A DNA stretch of 64,000 bases from Anaerolinea thermophila UNI-1 (lineage in GTDB: Bacteria; Chloroflexota; Anaerolineae; Anaerolineales; Anaerolineaceae), in assembly GCF_000199675.1 (NCBI RefSeq), contig NC_014960.1:2046001-2110000 (forward strand). The letters run 5' to 3'. A program made the position numbers and the translations under genes. Numbering within the stretch: the stretch's first letter is position 1; the number at the start of each line of letters is the position of its first letter. The notes beneath the pieces are model-generated. The model was not told the origin of the DNA and ran no database searches. It saw nothing but the letters and a program-made list of their open reading frames with translations. Of the stretch, positions 17,938 through 27,255 are shown piece after piece.

Positions 17938-18911
17938 CAGGATTTGCTCATCAAGCCGCCCGGGACAGGCAAGGCTGAAACAATTTCGTTCACGATTTGA
18001 CTGGAAGTCAAATTTTTTAAGCGAGCCGCTGGATTAATGACAATTCTATGTGCCAGAATGCTCTCTGCGAGGGCTTTTACGTCATCAGGCAGAACATAAT
18101 CCCGTCCCTGCATTGCCGCGCGCACCTGACTGGCCCTAGCCAACCCCAGACTTCCTCGGGGACTGGCTCCAAGGTAAACATCGTCATTTTCTCTGGTAGC
18201 CCGGCTTAGTTCCACAATGTAGCGCTTGACCGCAGGGGAAACAAATACAGACTTAACGGTTTCTTGCATTTGTAACAATTCTTCCTGAGAGAGTACGGGC
18301 TCAAGAGTCTGGATAGGATGCTGATACTGCTGTTCCCCAAGAATTTTAATTTCATCCTCCAGAGACGGATACCCGAGACGGATTCGTAACAGGAAACGAT
18401 CCAGTTGAGCCTCTGGTAAAGGGAAAGTTCCCTCATACTCGATAGGATTTTGCGTTGCCATGACCAGGAAAGGGGTAGGAAGGGGATGGGTTACTCCGTC
18501 CACAGTGACCTGACGTTCTTCCATGGCTTCCAGTAAGGCCGATTGCGTTTTGGGAGTGGCACGGTTAATTTCGTCCGCAAGCACAATTTGTGCCATGATT
18601 GGACCGGGACGATACTCAAAATTCCGGGAAACCTGATTGAAGATTGACACACCTGTAATATCGCTTGGGAGCATATCCGGCGTAAATTGAAGACGGTTAA
18701 ATGAACATCCCAGAGATTTTGCCAGGCTTCTTGCTAGCATGGTTTTTCCTACGCCGGGAACATCTTCAATGAGAATATGCCCTTGACTCAACAGACCAAT
18801 GAGGGTAAGTTCCAGTACCTGACGCTTTCCGATGATCACTCGCTCCAAATTTTGGAGAATTTTCTCACTCAACTGCTGTACATCGGTGATCGACATGCGG
18901 ATCTTTTCCAT
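17937..18911 (-). CDS. MoxR-family AAA+ ATPase
   Basis: Using the ATG at 18911 (AGGAT upstream) the protein has 324 residues. It has Walker [17 protein letters not shown], Walker [10 protein letters not shown], sensor 1 MATQNP and the MoxR lid domain ([20 protein letters not shown], one segment). MoxR proteins act as chaperones with DUF58/VWA partners. An upstream in-frame codon at 18956 would overlap the membrane-protein gene and is less likely. The gene follows the membrane-protein array by 4 bases, so all six genes look co-transcribed. Confidence 0.92.
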   Translation of the reverse strand: MEKIRMSITDVQQLSEKILQNLERVIIGKRQVLELTLIGLLSQGHILIEDVPGVGKTMLARSLAKSLGCSFNRLQFTPDMLPSDITGVSIFNQVSRNFEYRPGPIMAQIVLADEINRATPKTQSALLEAMEERQVTVDGVTHPLPTPFLVMATQNPIEYEGTFPLPEAQLDRFLLRIRLGYPSLEDEIKILGEQQYQHPIQTLEPVLSQEELLQMQETVKSVFVSPAVKRYIVELSRATRENDDVYLGASPRGSLGLARASQVRAAMQGRDYVLPDDVKALAESILAHRIVINPAARLKNLTSSQIVNEIVSALPVPGGLMSKS

Positions 18912-18915
18912 AAAT

Positions 18916-21273
18916 TTATCCTTTTTGGCGCTGATTGTAACAAACCCAGCCACCAACCCAAATGCCCCAGAGAATTATTCCCAGTATACTCAACAATTTC
19001 CCAAATCGGAATGAGGCAGGGTTATACTTTAACTCTATCCTTGCACCTTCCCGAGGAGAATAAACTGCCATGAAGGCATAATTAGCCCGATAAATCGGTT
19101 GGACCTGACCATCTACCCAAGCCTGCCATCCCGGATAAAAAACCTGAGAAAAATAAACCCATCCTGCACCTGGAGAGACCACCTCAATTTCTGAAGCGTT
19201 CAACTGTGCATGGATCAAGACAACATCCTCAAGAAGGCAAGAAGCCCCTGAATCAGATGCGAGAAGCAAGGGACCCTTGACCTCCCTTTTCTCTACCAGC
19301 ATTTGCATCACCCATTGTGCGCTATCAGGGGCGCTCTGAGCACAGGAGAACCAGGCAACCTGAACAGGCAAAGCAATTTCGTCAAAACGCACTCCGAGAG
19401 GCGAAGCGCCATCCAGTTTCTCCCAAACAGCAACGCCCATCCAGGGCAATAAAACGGTAGCCTGATCCTCATCACGCTGATTCAGGGCTTTCATCCATTC
19501 CGAATAATATTTAGGGACAAATGGATCAAAGTTCACGGCTGAGGGAATCCGGCTATATAAATTGGTGTTTGGTAAAAGGGTACTTTTGAGATGAATCCAG
19601 GGTTCTATAGCCCGATAATCCTGAAAGCGAAAGAAACGCTTGAACTTCAGAAAATACTCTTCTGCATCGGAGAGAAAAACACGTCCAGCAGAGGTTTTTG
19701 CTTTCAAGACTGTTTCTGAAGAAGTCATTTCAGAATAAAAATCCACCGAAACAACAGGATTCAAGTTCCAACCTGCCAGAAGTAAGTCTGCACCTACTGC
19801 AAGAATTACCAGGATTTGCCAGACTGATTCTCCACCTTTTTTCTCAAACCATGGGATGACAAGCGTGAAAACACCTCCCAGAAGTGCCCAAAATCCCATA
19901 ATTGCAGTGCTGAAAATAAATGTCAAACGAATATTTTGGAAGACCAGCGAAGCCACCGCCGCACCCAAGGTAATGGCAAAAGCCCCTGCTGTACCAAGAC
20001 GCAACCAGTACAATCCTTTCCCAAATGGGTGTTTCCATGAATCAATACCAGCAGATGCCAGAATAATGAGTAAAAACACTACCAGCAACATCCATCTTGA
20101 CGGGGCCTGAAAGAGGTTAAAGGTGGGAACGTAGTGATACAGGAAGGGAAAGACAGGGGTATTTTTCCCTAATGCAAGAATGAAAAAGATGACTACTCCA
20201 AGCCAGAGTCCTGAGACTTGCTTTCGGGTCAACCAGGGATGGATATAGCGCCGGCTCAATACTCCCCTCAATGTGGAAAAAGCCAGTCCAACAGGGATCA
20301 ACCCGATATAAGCCGCGTCTTCCCAATAACTGGCATACCCCCAGTAATTGCCCATACCGGGATTTCCAAACAAGTCAGGGGCAAACAGGGTTAAGAATCG
20401 CCAGGGCCAGTACGAATACACGACAGCATCGTCATATCCATACTCACTCGACCGCTGAGAATGCAATAAATATTCTGCAGTCGGAAACAGTTGAATGGCA
20501 CTGATAAGCCCTGCCAGAATTCCCACAAAACCCAATAAAATTCCTGCCCGGAGCAATCCACGCCATTGATGCATCGAGAAAGAACGAGACGCTATCCAGA
20601 TGATGACAAAGACCAGTGTGTACCAGGATAATTGAGCATGCCCCGCCAACCACTGGCAGGAAAAAAGGAATGCAAACACAGGTGCCCAACGAAGAAAGAG
20701 AAAAATCCCCGTTTGCTTCTTAAACTCATTCGAAGACAGAAGCCGTTCGCCATATCCAATAATCCATGGCAGCCATGAGGCGGTCCAAATCATGCTGTAA
20801 AACTCCAATCGTCCTACCAGATATCCCCCCAAAGCATAAGCCAGCCCACCAATTACCTGAGCAAATGGACTGGCCCCCAGCTGTTTGAGAAAATAAAGCA
20901 TTCCCCACCCCGCCCAAATCAGATGCAGCATTGCCAGGAAAGTAAATCCCCATGCCAAACCTTCAACGCTCCAAAGCGAGTAAAAGAGATACAGAACCAA
21001 ATTTGGGGGATAAAAGAAAGCCGTTTGATAATTTGCAAGTAAAGGAGCACCCATCCCATTAAAGGCATTCCATAAAGGAACAGCACCTTCCCGAATCTGT
21101 CTCAGTCCTTCGACCCACCATGGAATAAATTGGAGGGAGGGCGTTCCCCAAAAAAGCACTTTTCCGTGAATCAGGAAACGTCCAATCAGAATCAATGGAC
21201 CCAAGGCAATCAGTAGAAGACGAAATATCAGAGAATTGATCAAAGCAGAAAAGATCGTCTTAACTTTGTTCAT
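18916..21273 (-). CDS. YfhO-like/GT-C-fold polytopic membrane protein (paralogue B')
   Basis: This 785-residue protein has many hydrophobic segments over residues 15-500, then a soluble C-terminal part with a YfhO-like beta module ([20 protein letters not shown]) and a last membrane helix. YfhO proteins are thought to use lipid-linked sugars to glycosylate cell-wall polymers. The acceptor here is unknown. The protein shares domain plan and C-terminal module with the 696-residue protein two genes upstream. The start overlaps the preceding gene as ATGA. Confidence 0.75.
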   Translation of the reverse strand: MNKVKTIFSALINSLIFRLLLIALGPLILIGRFLIHGKVLFWGTPSLQFIPWWVEGLRQIREGAVPLWNAFNGMGAPLLANYQTAFFYPPNLVLYLFYSLWSVEGLAWGFTFLAMLHLIWAGWGMLYFLKQLGASPFAQVIGGLAYALGGYLVGRLEFYSMIWTASWLPWIIGYGERLLSSNEFKKQTGIFLFLRWAPVFAFLFSCQWLAGHAQLSWYTLVFVIIWIASRSFSMHQWRGLLRAGILLGFVGILAGLISAIQLFPTAEYLLHSQRSSEYGYDDAVVYSYWPWRFLTLFAPDLFGNPGMGNYWGYASYWEDAAYIGLIPVGLAFSTLRGVLSRRYIHPWLTRKQVSGLWLGVVIFFILALGKNTPVFPFLYHYVPTFNLFQAPSRWMLLVVFLLIILASAGIDSWKHPFGKGLYWLRLGTAGAFAITLGAAVASLVFQNIRLTFIFSTAIMGFWALLGGVFTLVIPWFEKKGGESVWQILVILAVGADLLLAGWNLNPVVSVDFYSEMTSSETVLKAKTSAGRVFLSDAEEYFLKFKRFFRFQDYRAIEPWIHLKSTLLPNTNLYSRIPSAVNFDPFVPKYYSEWMKALNQRDEDQATVLLPWMGVAVWEKLDGASPLGVRFDEIALPVQVAWFSCAQSAPDSAQWVMQMLVEKREVKGPLLLASDSGASCLLEDVVLIHAQLNASEIEVVSPGAGWVYFSQVFYPGWQAWVDGQVQPIYRANYAFMAVYSPREGARIELKYNPASFRFGKLLSILGIILWGIWVGGWVCYNQRQKG

Positions 21274-22847
21274 GGCTCAATAACCTGATACAGTTCAAAA
21301 GAAGGGTTTCGATACATTAACTTGAGAAAAGGCTCCTGTTGCCAATTACTGAAAACAGAAGCCCTGTTACGTACAATCAGATAATCCACATGTTCATTCC
21401 GCAAGAAACGTCGCACTTCTTGTTCATCCATAGCCCCTTTGAAGAACGTTTCAACCGCTTGCTTCAGTGGAATAGCTCGCAAACTCTCGGGGCCATGTCC
21501 AATAATCACCCGGACAGGGACATGAGCCGGTAATAAATTCGACAGGTCCCAATCTGCCAATACAACGGACGAACGCGGAACACAAGCCTGCATGGAGTGA
21601 AAAAGGTCTTGCTCATCAGCAGAATAATACAAAGGCGGAGCAGGATTAAGCAGAGTCAGAACACCGCCACCTACCAGCAGAAGAGAAGAGATCCCTCCGA
21701 GCGCCAGCCAAACTTTTGCCAGAGAACGCAGTTTTCCAGAGAGGGTAGAAAAACCTGTCACTGCCAGGATAGAGAGAGCCACAAATACGCCTTCAGGCAA
21801 CCTTCTCTGCAAATTATATGGAGCATATGCCAGCACAGGGAAAAACAAGACCCAGGATATTATGAAACGCTTTGCCACATCTGATTCACGAATCCATCTC
21901 CAAACCCCCAGCAAAGCCAGGGGCAATAAAATCCCATAAGCCAGAAGATAGTCTCCAAAAGCGGGTGAAAGAATGATATTCTGTTTTTCCCATTGCTTGA
22001 GGAAAGGATCTACTCGGAAAGAAACAAACGTATAGATTACGAAGGGTGAAGAAACCAAACCGACACCAACTGCTCTTTTGATCCAGAATAAAGGTTGAAA
22101 CTTAAAAGGACGATTCTTTTGAAGAGTGAAATAAAGAATTTCTATCATCACATGAATCGCTAAAACAGCCCAACCAACTACAATGGTGAAAGGCTGCATT
22201 AACCCCGTGAGATTCCAGATTGCCCCAGCCTTTACCCCACCCCCAAAAGACTCCCCAAGATTTTCATGAAAATATTTCGTTAAGCCCCAAAACAAGAAGC
22301 CGCGTGCCCAGAGTAAATGGGGAATTGCCAGAAAGGAGAGAAAGCCAAAGGTTTCGGGTGAATAGAACTCCAGAGGCAGTCCCCCCCCCCAGAGTGAAGA
22401 CCCACCTAATAAATACACAAATCCCAGCCCTCCTCCCAGGGTTGCCAGGACCACGGCTAAGAAGCGGTCACGAAACTTGGAGAAATATCCCGAGACAAAG
22501 CGATATGTTGCCCAAATACAAAAAACAATCCCTCCAACTCGAAACAGGTGAAACAAAGCAATCAATTGGGAATACTGCCCGGGGGGAGAAGTAAGTTTTC
22601 CCAACAGGATATACGGGAAAAATGCCAGGAACCCTTTTTGAGGGTAGGCAGTATAGGGAGTGCGAAATAACCAGTCCCCAGAAGCCCCCAGCAACATCTT
22701 TGCCAGGTATGAATTGCCATCTTCTGCGGCAATTAAGAGCCCTGTATAACGCCACTCCTCACTCTGCCGAAGATAGCCTACCAGGTAAGGGAGAGTGGTG
22801 AAAAAGATGACAAATAAAGCCAGAAAGAGGATTTTGCGCCTTTCCAT
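21270..22847 (-). CDS. Polytopic membrane protein, GT-C-like (paralogue A')
   Basis: From ATG 22847 the protein has 525 residues, with about ten or more membrane segments and a short soluble C-terminus (VDYLIVRNRASVFSNW). Its N-terminus (AAEDGNSYLAKMLLGASGDW) aligns with that of the 507-residue protein two genes upstream (NPQDGFSYLAKMRQGWDGSW). The acidic residue in this first loop is where GT-C glycosyltransferases keep their catalytic Asp/Glu. A TTG at 22856 is an alternative start. A run of ten G residues at 22381-22390 encodes W-G-G-G and could allow frame slippage. Confidence 0.72.
   Translation of the reverse strand: MERRKILFLALFVIFFTTLPYLVGYLRQSEEWRYTGLLIAAEDGNSYLAKMLLGASGDWLFRTPYTAYPQKGFLAFFPYILLGKLTSPPGQYSQLIALFHLFRVGGIVFCIWATYRFVSGYFSKFRDRFLAVVLATLGGGLGFVYLLGGSSLWGGGLPLEFYSPETFGFLSFLAIPHLLWARGFLFWGLTKYFHENLGESFGGGVKAGAIWNLTGLMQPFTIVVGWAVLAIHVMIEILYFTLQKNRPFKFQPLFWIKRAVGVGLVSSPFVIYTFVSFRVDPFLKQWEKQNIILSPAFGDYLLAYGILLPLALLGVWRWIRESDVAKRFIISWVLFFPVLAYAPYNLQRRLPEGVFVALSILAVTGFSTLSGKLRSLAKVWLALGGISSLLLVGGGVLTLLNPAPPLYYSADEQDLFHSMQACVPRSSVVLADWDLSNLLPAHVPVRVIIGHGPESLRAIPLKQAVETFFKGAMDEQEVRRFLRNEHVDYLIVRNRASVFSNWQQEPFLKLMYRNPSFELYQVIEP
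22381..22390 (-). repeat. G10 homopolymer tract inside a membrane-protein gene
   Basis: Ten consecutive C on the plus strand, G10 in the coding strand, encode part of W-G-G-G. Tracts of this length are prone to slipped-strand mispairing, and a change of one base would truncate the protein. Confidence 0.9.
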
Positions 22848-22848
22848 A

Positions 22849-24939
22849 TTACGCAATACGTTTTTGTCTGAGCAATAAAATTCCTAACACTCCCCAAGAG
22901 ATCACACTTACAATCACCCCCCAATAGACAACTCGAGGGTGAAATTCCAATCGAATCTGATGAAAGCCAGGGGGAATGAGAACCGAGCGCAGGATCCCAT
23001 AAGCAGTTATGATTTCTCCCGGTTCACCATCTATCAGCACCTTCCATCCCGGGTAATTAATCTCTGCCAAAACCAAACGTCCCTGTTCCACATGGGGAAT
23101 TTCAATCGTATTTGCGGTATAACGAATTTCGGAAATCGGTATGATGGTATCTTCCCTTTCCAGCCAAGCCATTCCTCTATAATATGGATTTTGGTAAATG
23201 CGCGTTTCTCCAATTCTCGTTTGGAGGTATGCTTCTGCCCCTTTGAGATCAAATTCTGCAAGCAAGTATTTCACCCCCACCAAAGCAAGCAAATGCAAAT
23301 TCGGCTCATACATGCGGTTATCCAGAAACGGCTCTCCCGTTTCGAAAGGCGGAAGCGTTACACTGTATCCTCTGGAGGGTACACCCGTGGCTTTTTCCAT
23401 GAACTGCTGATAGGAAGCCAGAATAAGTGGATCCACGCCGTCCGCCATTTCAATCCCATAAACTGCAGCAGTTTGTTGCGGAAGGCTGTAAGAAGGAGAA
23501 TAGGTGCGAAAGTTCTGTGTTTTCTGCTCTTGAGTTAGCATCCAGTGCACTACTTCAGCATTTTGATTGAGAATTTCTTTCACTGGGAGTACTTTTGCCC
23601 CTGATGCAATCACAAGTCCATTACACAGCACCACCATTCCCCATAGTGCTACAGGGGTAGAGAAGAAACCTGCGAGTTTTCCCGAAATTTGGCGAAACAT
23701 CATCCATGCATACGCAAGGAAGAAAACCAATCCTCCCACCCATAATGGGCGAGATACATTCCCCGTGATAATCGTTACCCCCAGTGCCAGGAGAAGCAGG
23801 AAAGCAACCATTCCTATCCCCATGAGCCTGACCAATCTGGTGACTTGAGGCGGACGCTCCATCCACCAGAAGAGGACCAACGCGCCCAGCATAATCCATG
23901 CAAATTGAGTTACAAACAACATTCTTGCAGGCACGCGAAGCAACCCCAATCCCAGCAAACGATAAAGCCATCCCCCTCCTGGCAAGGCTTCACCCAAAGA
24001 AAGGAAAATGGCAAGCAAGGAAACGAACCACCAGAATAAGGAGTCCGGGTGCTTCCGCATTGAAAAAGGCAAAAGCACAAGTAACATAGCCCCAGGGTAA
24101 ATCACCCACTCAGGACTTCCCCCAAGATCAGGAATAAAAAGCCCCCACAGGTGTTCAAGCGGCAAAGAAAAAACCAGATTCTCAGCACCACTCATCCCGG
24201 AGCGTGTGGATAGCCGTGCATATTCACTCAACGGTAGCCAAACTGCGGTTGAGAGAATTAAGCCGGCCATTCCTTCAAAGCCCAGCAGTAAAACATCTTT
24301 CCAACGTTTTTCTAAAATCACCATCCTGAACAGAAGATACCCACCCCACACGACTCCAATGGGTAAGACAACCCTCAGGTCTGCCAGAGTAATCAACCCC
24401 CAAAACATGGCAGGCAGCCCTATCCTGACACCCTTCTTTTTTATCCATCGCTCGGTCGCCCAGAAAAGCCATGGCACCCAGCACATTGCAAACACCAGGG
24501 TCATATGTCCTGCAAGAAAATGCGCCCATAAACGGGGCATGGTTTCAAAGGCAAGCCCTCCAAAAATTGCCACCCCTGCCGGCATGTGCTTTTCTTCAAG
24601 GAGTTTTGCCATGCCTATCCCACTGACAAAAAGGTGAAAGGCAATTACCCCATACAATCCTGCCGGTTGAGGAAAAAACAACCCCCACCAGGATGGAAAA
24701 TAAAAAATTCCAGCAAGAGGATTGGCAGAAAATGGATAGCCACTCAGAATCAATCGCGACCACAGAGGAATTTCTCCCATTTTAGACAGGGAGTTCTGAA
24801 TCCAGAGTGCATTGGGAAGATGGGTAATAAGCAAATCACTGTAAGAAGATTGGGCGGGGAAAAACACGCCCCATAAGCCGGGAAACAAACCAAGCAATGG
24901 AAAAGCAAGGATCCAATACCTGAAAAAGGTTTTGTTCAT
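22849..24939 (-). CDS. YfhO-like/GT-C-fold polytopic membrane protein (paralogue B)
   Basis: At 696 residues it has a hydrophobic region from about 8 to 430, then a soluble part ending in the YfhO-type beta module (NYPGWKVLIDGEPGEIITAYG, in parts) and a terminal membrane helix. The first extracytoplasmic loop has SYSDLLITHLPNA, an Asp in the position of GT-C catalytic residues. It is probably a glycosyltransferase or oligosaccharide-handling protein acting at the outer face of the membrane. The ATG overlaps the previous stop as ATGA. Confidence 0.75.
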   Translation of the reverse strand: MNKTFFRYWILAFPLLGLFPGLWGVFFPAQSSYSDLLITHLPNALWIQNSLSKMGEIPLWSRLILSGYPFSANPLAGIFYFPSWWGLFFPQPAGLYGVIAFHLFVSGIGMAKLLEEKHMPAGVAIFGGLAFETMPRLWAHFLAGHMTLVFAMCWVPWLFWATERWIKKKGVRIGLPAMFWGLITLADLRVVLPIGVVWGGYLLFRMVILEKRWKDVLLLGFEGMAGLILSTAVWLPLSEYARLSTRSGMSGAENLVFSLPLEHLWGLFIPDLGGSPEWVIYPGAMLLVLLPFSMRKHPDSLFWWFVSLLAIFLSLGEALPGGGWLYRLLGLGLLRVPARMLFVTQFAWIMLGALVLFWWMERPPQVTRLVRLMGIGMVAFLLLLALGVTIITGNVSRPLWVGGLVFFLAYAWMMFRQISGKLAGFFSTPVALWGMVVLCNGLVIASGAKVLPVKEILNQNAEVVHWMLTQEQKTQNFRTYSPSYSLPQQTAAVYGIEMADGVDPLILASYQQFMEKATGVPSRGYSVTLPPFETGEPFLDNRMYEPNLHLLALVGVKYLLAEFDLKGAEAYLQTRIGETRIYQNPYYRGMAWLEREDTIIPISEIRYTANTIEIPHVEQGRLVLAEINYPGWKVLIDGEPGEIITAYGILRSVLIPPGFHQIRLEFHPRVVYWGVIVSVISWGVLGILLLRQKRIA

Positions 24940-26459
24940 TTCGCTATACGAAATACGCGAACTTTTCCGGTTTGATATACAAGGTCGCCTTCAAAAAGAT
25001 CTTTACCCTGAGCCATTAGATCCTCACCTGGGCTCCAAAAAAGATAAACAACATCGTAATGATGAAAAAATTCTGCCTTTTCAACAGAGGACATCTCTCC
25101 GAGAAAAAAGCGCTCAACCAGGGCTTTGCTCTGGCTGGCATTGACCGTTTCAAACGGGTGTCCATAGACCACCCTCAAATCTGTCCATGCTGGCAGGATT
25201 AATCCTATTCGTGGAGAGGCTAAAACTACAGAATTTTCAGGAAGATTTAGGTCCATCCATTTGATAGCACGGAACTCATCCGAATTGATGTAAATCAAAG
25301 AGTCTTTCTGCAAAACAGCAACTGTAGAGGAAAAAATCACCAAAAGGGGTGTTAAGATTGAGGTAATCAGCAGACCACGCCAGAGCCACTTCTTCAGAAC
25401 AGTATTGTGCTCAAGCCATTCGGATATCCCATAAGCACCCAGAACAGCAACAGGGATATATATTCCTGTCATAAACCGGCGTTGTAAGTTAAAGGGTGTA
25501 TAGGTCAGTAAAATTGCTCCTATCATCCACCCCAATAAAATCACGAATGGGATATCTTTTTTCCGAAGGGCTTTCCAGCCACCCACCAAAGCCAGAAAAA
25601 TCACTGGTGAGAGAGAAAGGATAAGATCCCACAGCGGCAATGCCTCGGTCACATTCTGGTTGTTCCATAAACGCAACACAGGATGCGATGCAATAATCCA
25701 AAATTGCCAGAGCAGGATTAACGCACCGGGCAAAATTTGAAGCATACGGACTCCCATTTGCCATTCTTTTCGATACAGAACGCTCACCAGGAAACGTACC
25801 CCTACCCAAAGTCCCAAAATCACCACCCCAAAGGGCTGAATAAGAGCAAGAAGCACACTGAGCAAACTCAGAGCCAGTCCATTTGTGGCTCTCAAAGGCA
25901 AAGTGGAGACCTTATCGCCCAATAGAATCAATGCCAATCCCAATGAGAAATGGGGGGTAGCAAAAATAGAAAGGAATGGATAGGCTTCTGCAACCCAGAA
26001 ATCCCCCGTCAGGAACCCGGTCATTAAAACCACCAACCATCCCATACCTCCCCCTAAAGCAAGAATCCAGAAAAGCACACGGGCTTCCTGAAACTGCTTT
26101 CCAAACATTCTGTCCAGAAAATCTCCCAACATATAAAGAAGAAATGCTGAGGACAGAAAACGAGCGATGTTATACATGATCGGAAGGGGAAGGTGAAAAG
26201 CCTTTGCCAGATGCCCCAGAAACAGATAGAAAAGGAATAAAGGCACAGGTTCACCTGGAGACGCAGTGTAAGGCAACGTGAAACCCCAGGAACCATCCCA
26301 GCCCTGACGCATCTTTGCAAGATACGAGAATCCATCCTGAGGATTAAACAATAAGCCGGAGAAAATAAAATTTCCCTGAGTCGCCCATCCGAGAAAATAG
26401 GGGAAAAAGGCAATGAGCAGTACCAGAATCGTTGAAGAAAGACGAAATTTAGTCCTCAT
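24936..26459 (-). CDS. Polytopic membrane protein, GT-C-like (paralogue A)
   Basis: The 507-residue protein is almost all membrane helices with a short soluble C-terminal domain (VYQTGKVRVFRIAK). The loop after helix 1 carries NPQDGFSYLAK, matching its paralogue A' in the same operon. No specific enzyme is recognised; GT-C-type glycosyltransferase is the best structural guess. It is the first of four membrane-protein genes. TATAAT at 26478-26473 and TATAAC at 26470-26465 lie 13 and 5 bases before the ATG, so the leader is very short or absent. The promoter region is shared with the divergent zinc-ribbon gene. Confidence 0.72.
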   Translation of the reverse strand: MRTKFRLSSTILVLLIAFFPYFLGWATQGNFIFSGLLFNPQDGFSYLAKMRQGWDGSWGFTLPYTASPGEPVPLFLFYLFLGHLAKAFHLPLPIMYNIARFLSSAFLLYMLGDFLDRMFGKQFQEARVLFWILALGGGMGWLVVLMTGFLTGDFWVAEAYPFLSIFATPHFSLGLALILLGDKVSTLPLRATNGLALSLLSVLLALIQPFGVVILGLWVGVRFLVSVLYRKEWQMGVRMLQILPGALILLWQFWIIASHPVLRLWNNQNVTEALPLWDLILSLSPVIFLALVGGWKALRKKDIPFVILLGWMIGAILLTYTPFNLQRRFMTGIYIPVAVLGAYGISEWLEHNTVLKKWLWRGLLITSILTPLLVIFSSTVAVLQKDSLIYINSDEFRAIKWMDLNLPENSVVLASPRIGLILPAWTDLRVVYGHPFETVNASQSKALVERFFLGEMSSVEKAEFFHHYDVVYLFWSPGEDLMAQGKDLFEGDLVYQTGKVRVFRIAK

Positions 26460-26512
26460 AGGCTGTTATACTATTATAAGGTTAAATTTTTTGCACCCCT
26501 GTTTCAAAAAAC

Positions 26513-26541
26513 TTGCCGTTGAATTCAACCCAACCTATAAT
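26513..26541 (+). promoter_or_regulatory. Leaderless promoter of the zinc-ribbon/NACHT operon
   Basis: TTGCCG at 26513-26518 and a perfect TATAAT at 26536-26541 are 17 bases apart. The ATG follows the -10 by seven bases, and no ribosome binding site exists. Confidence 0.75.
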
Positions 26542-26548
26542 GGTCAGT

Positions 26549-27250
26549 ATGAACCAGAGCGCTCATCTCTTTCGTCTCCAACAAATTGATTCTCAACTGG
26601 ATCAGGTTAATGCCCGCCTAAAACAAATTGAAAAATTGCTTTCAGAAGACACACGCATTCTCAACGCCAGGAAGAAAGCGGAAGAAATTCACCGTGAACT
26701 GGAGAAATCACGACTTCGCCTGCACAATGCCGAAGAACTGGTACGGCAGCAGAATATAAAAATTGAGCAAACGGAAGCCACCCTCTACAGTGGCTCTGTG
26801 CGTAACCCCAAAGAACTGCAAGACCTGGAGAAAGAACTGGCTTCCCTAAAGAAACATTTGGGCACCTTAGAAGATCAACAACTGGAAGCCATGATGACCG
26901 TAGAACAAAATGAAGTTTTTGCCAATCAAGCCCAAGCCGAATATCAAAAAATTCTTGGTGAGGTGATTTCGGAGCAAGCAGGCCTTTCAGGGGAACGAGA
27001 ACAGTTAGAGAAAACGAAAATCCGTTTGGAAACTGAACGACAAGCCCTGTGCACCTCCGTCAAGGCAGAAAATTTACAAATTTATGAACAACTCCGATTG
27101 CAGAAAAAAGGTGTTGCTGTAACTCAGGTAGAAGATAATTCTTGTTCAGCCTGCGGAGCCACCATTCGCGCGTCTGAAGTACAAGCCGCCCGAATGCAAC
27201 CTCACCTCATCTTTTGCAATTCTTGTGGTCGAATCTTATATTCGGGGTGA
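26549..27250 (+). CDS. Coiled-coil protein with C-terminal C4 zinc ribbon
   Basis: The 233-residue protein is a long helical coiled coil (about residues 5-190) followed by a zinc ribbon with Cys199/202 and Cys223/226 (CSACG and CNSCG). It belongs to the C4-type zinc-ribbon family (DUF164-like), whose function is unresolved; nucleic-acid or ribosome-associated roles have been suggested. The ATG at 26549 is chosen because a perfect -10 ends seven bases upstream; an earlier in-frame codon at 26513 lies inside the promoter. It is 5 bases upstream of the NACHT gene. Confidence 0.88.
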   Translation: MNQSAHLFRLQQIDSQLDQVNARLKQIEKLLSEDTRILNARKKAEEIHRELEKSRLRLHNAEELVRQQNIKIEQTEATLYSGSVRNPKELQDLEKELASLKKHLGTLEDQQLEAMMTVEQNEVFANQAQAEYQKILGEVISEQAGLSGEREQLEKTKIRLETERQALCTSVKAENLQIYEQLRLQKKGVAVTQVEDNSCSACGATIRASEVQAARMQPHLIFCNSCGRILYSG

Positions 27251-27255
27251 ACTTC

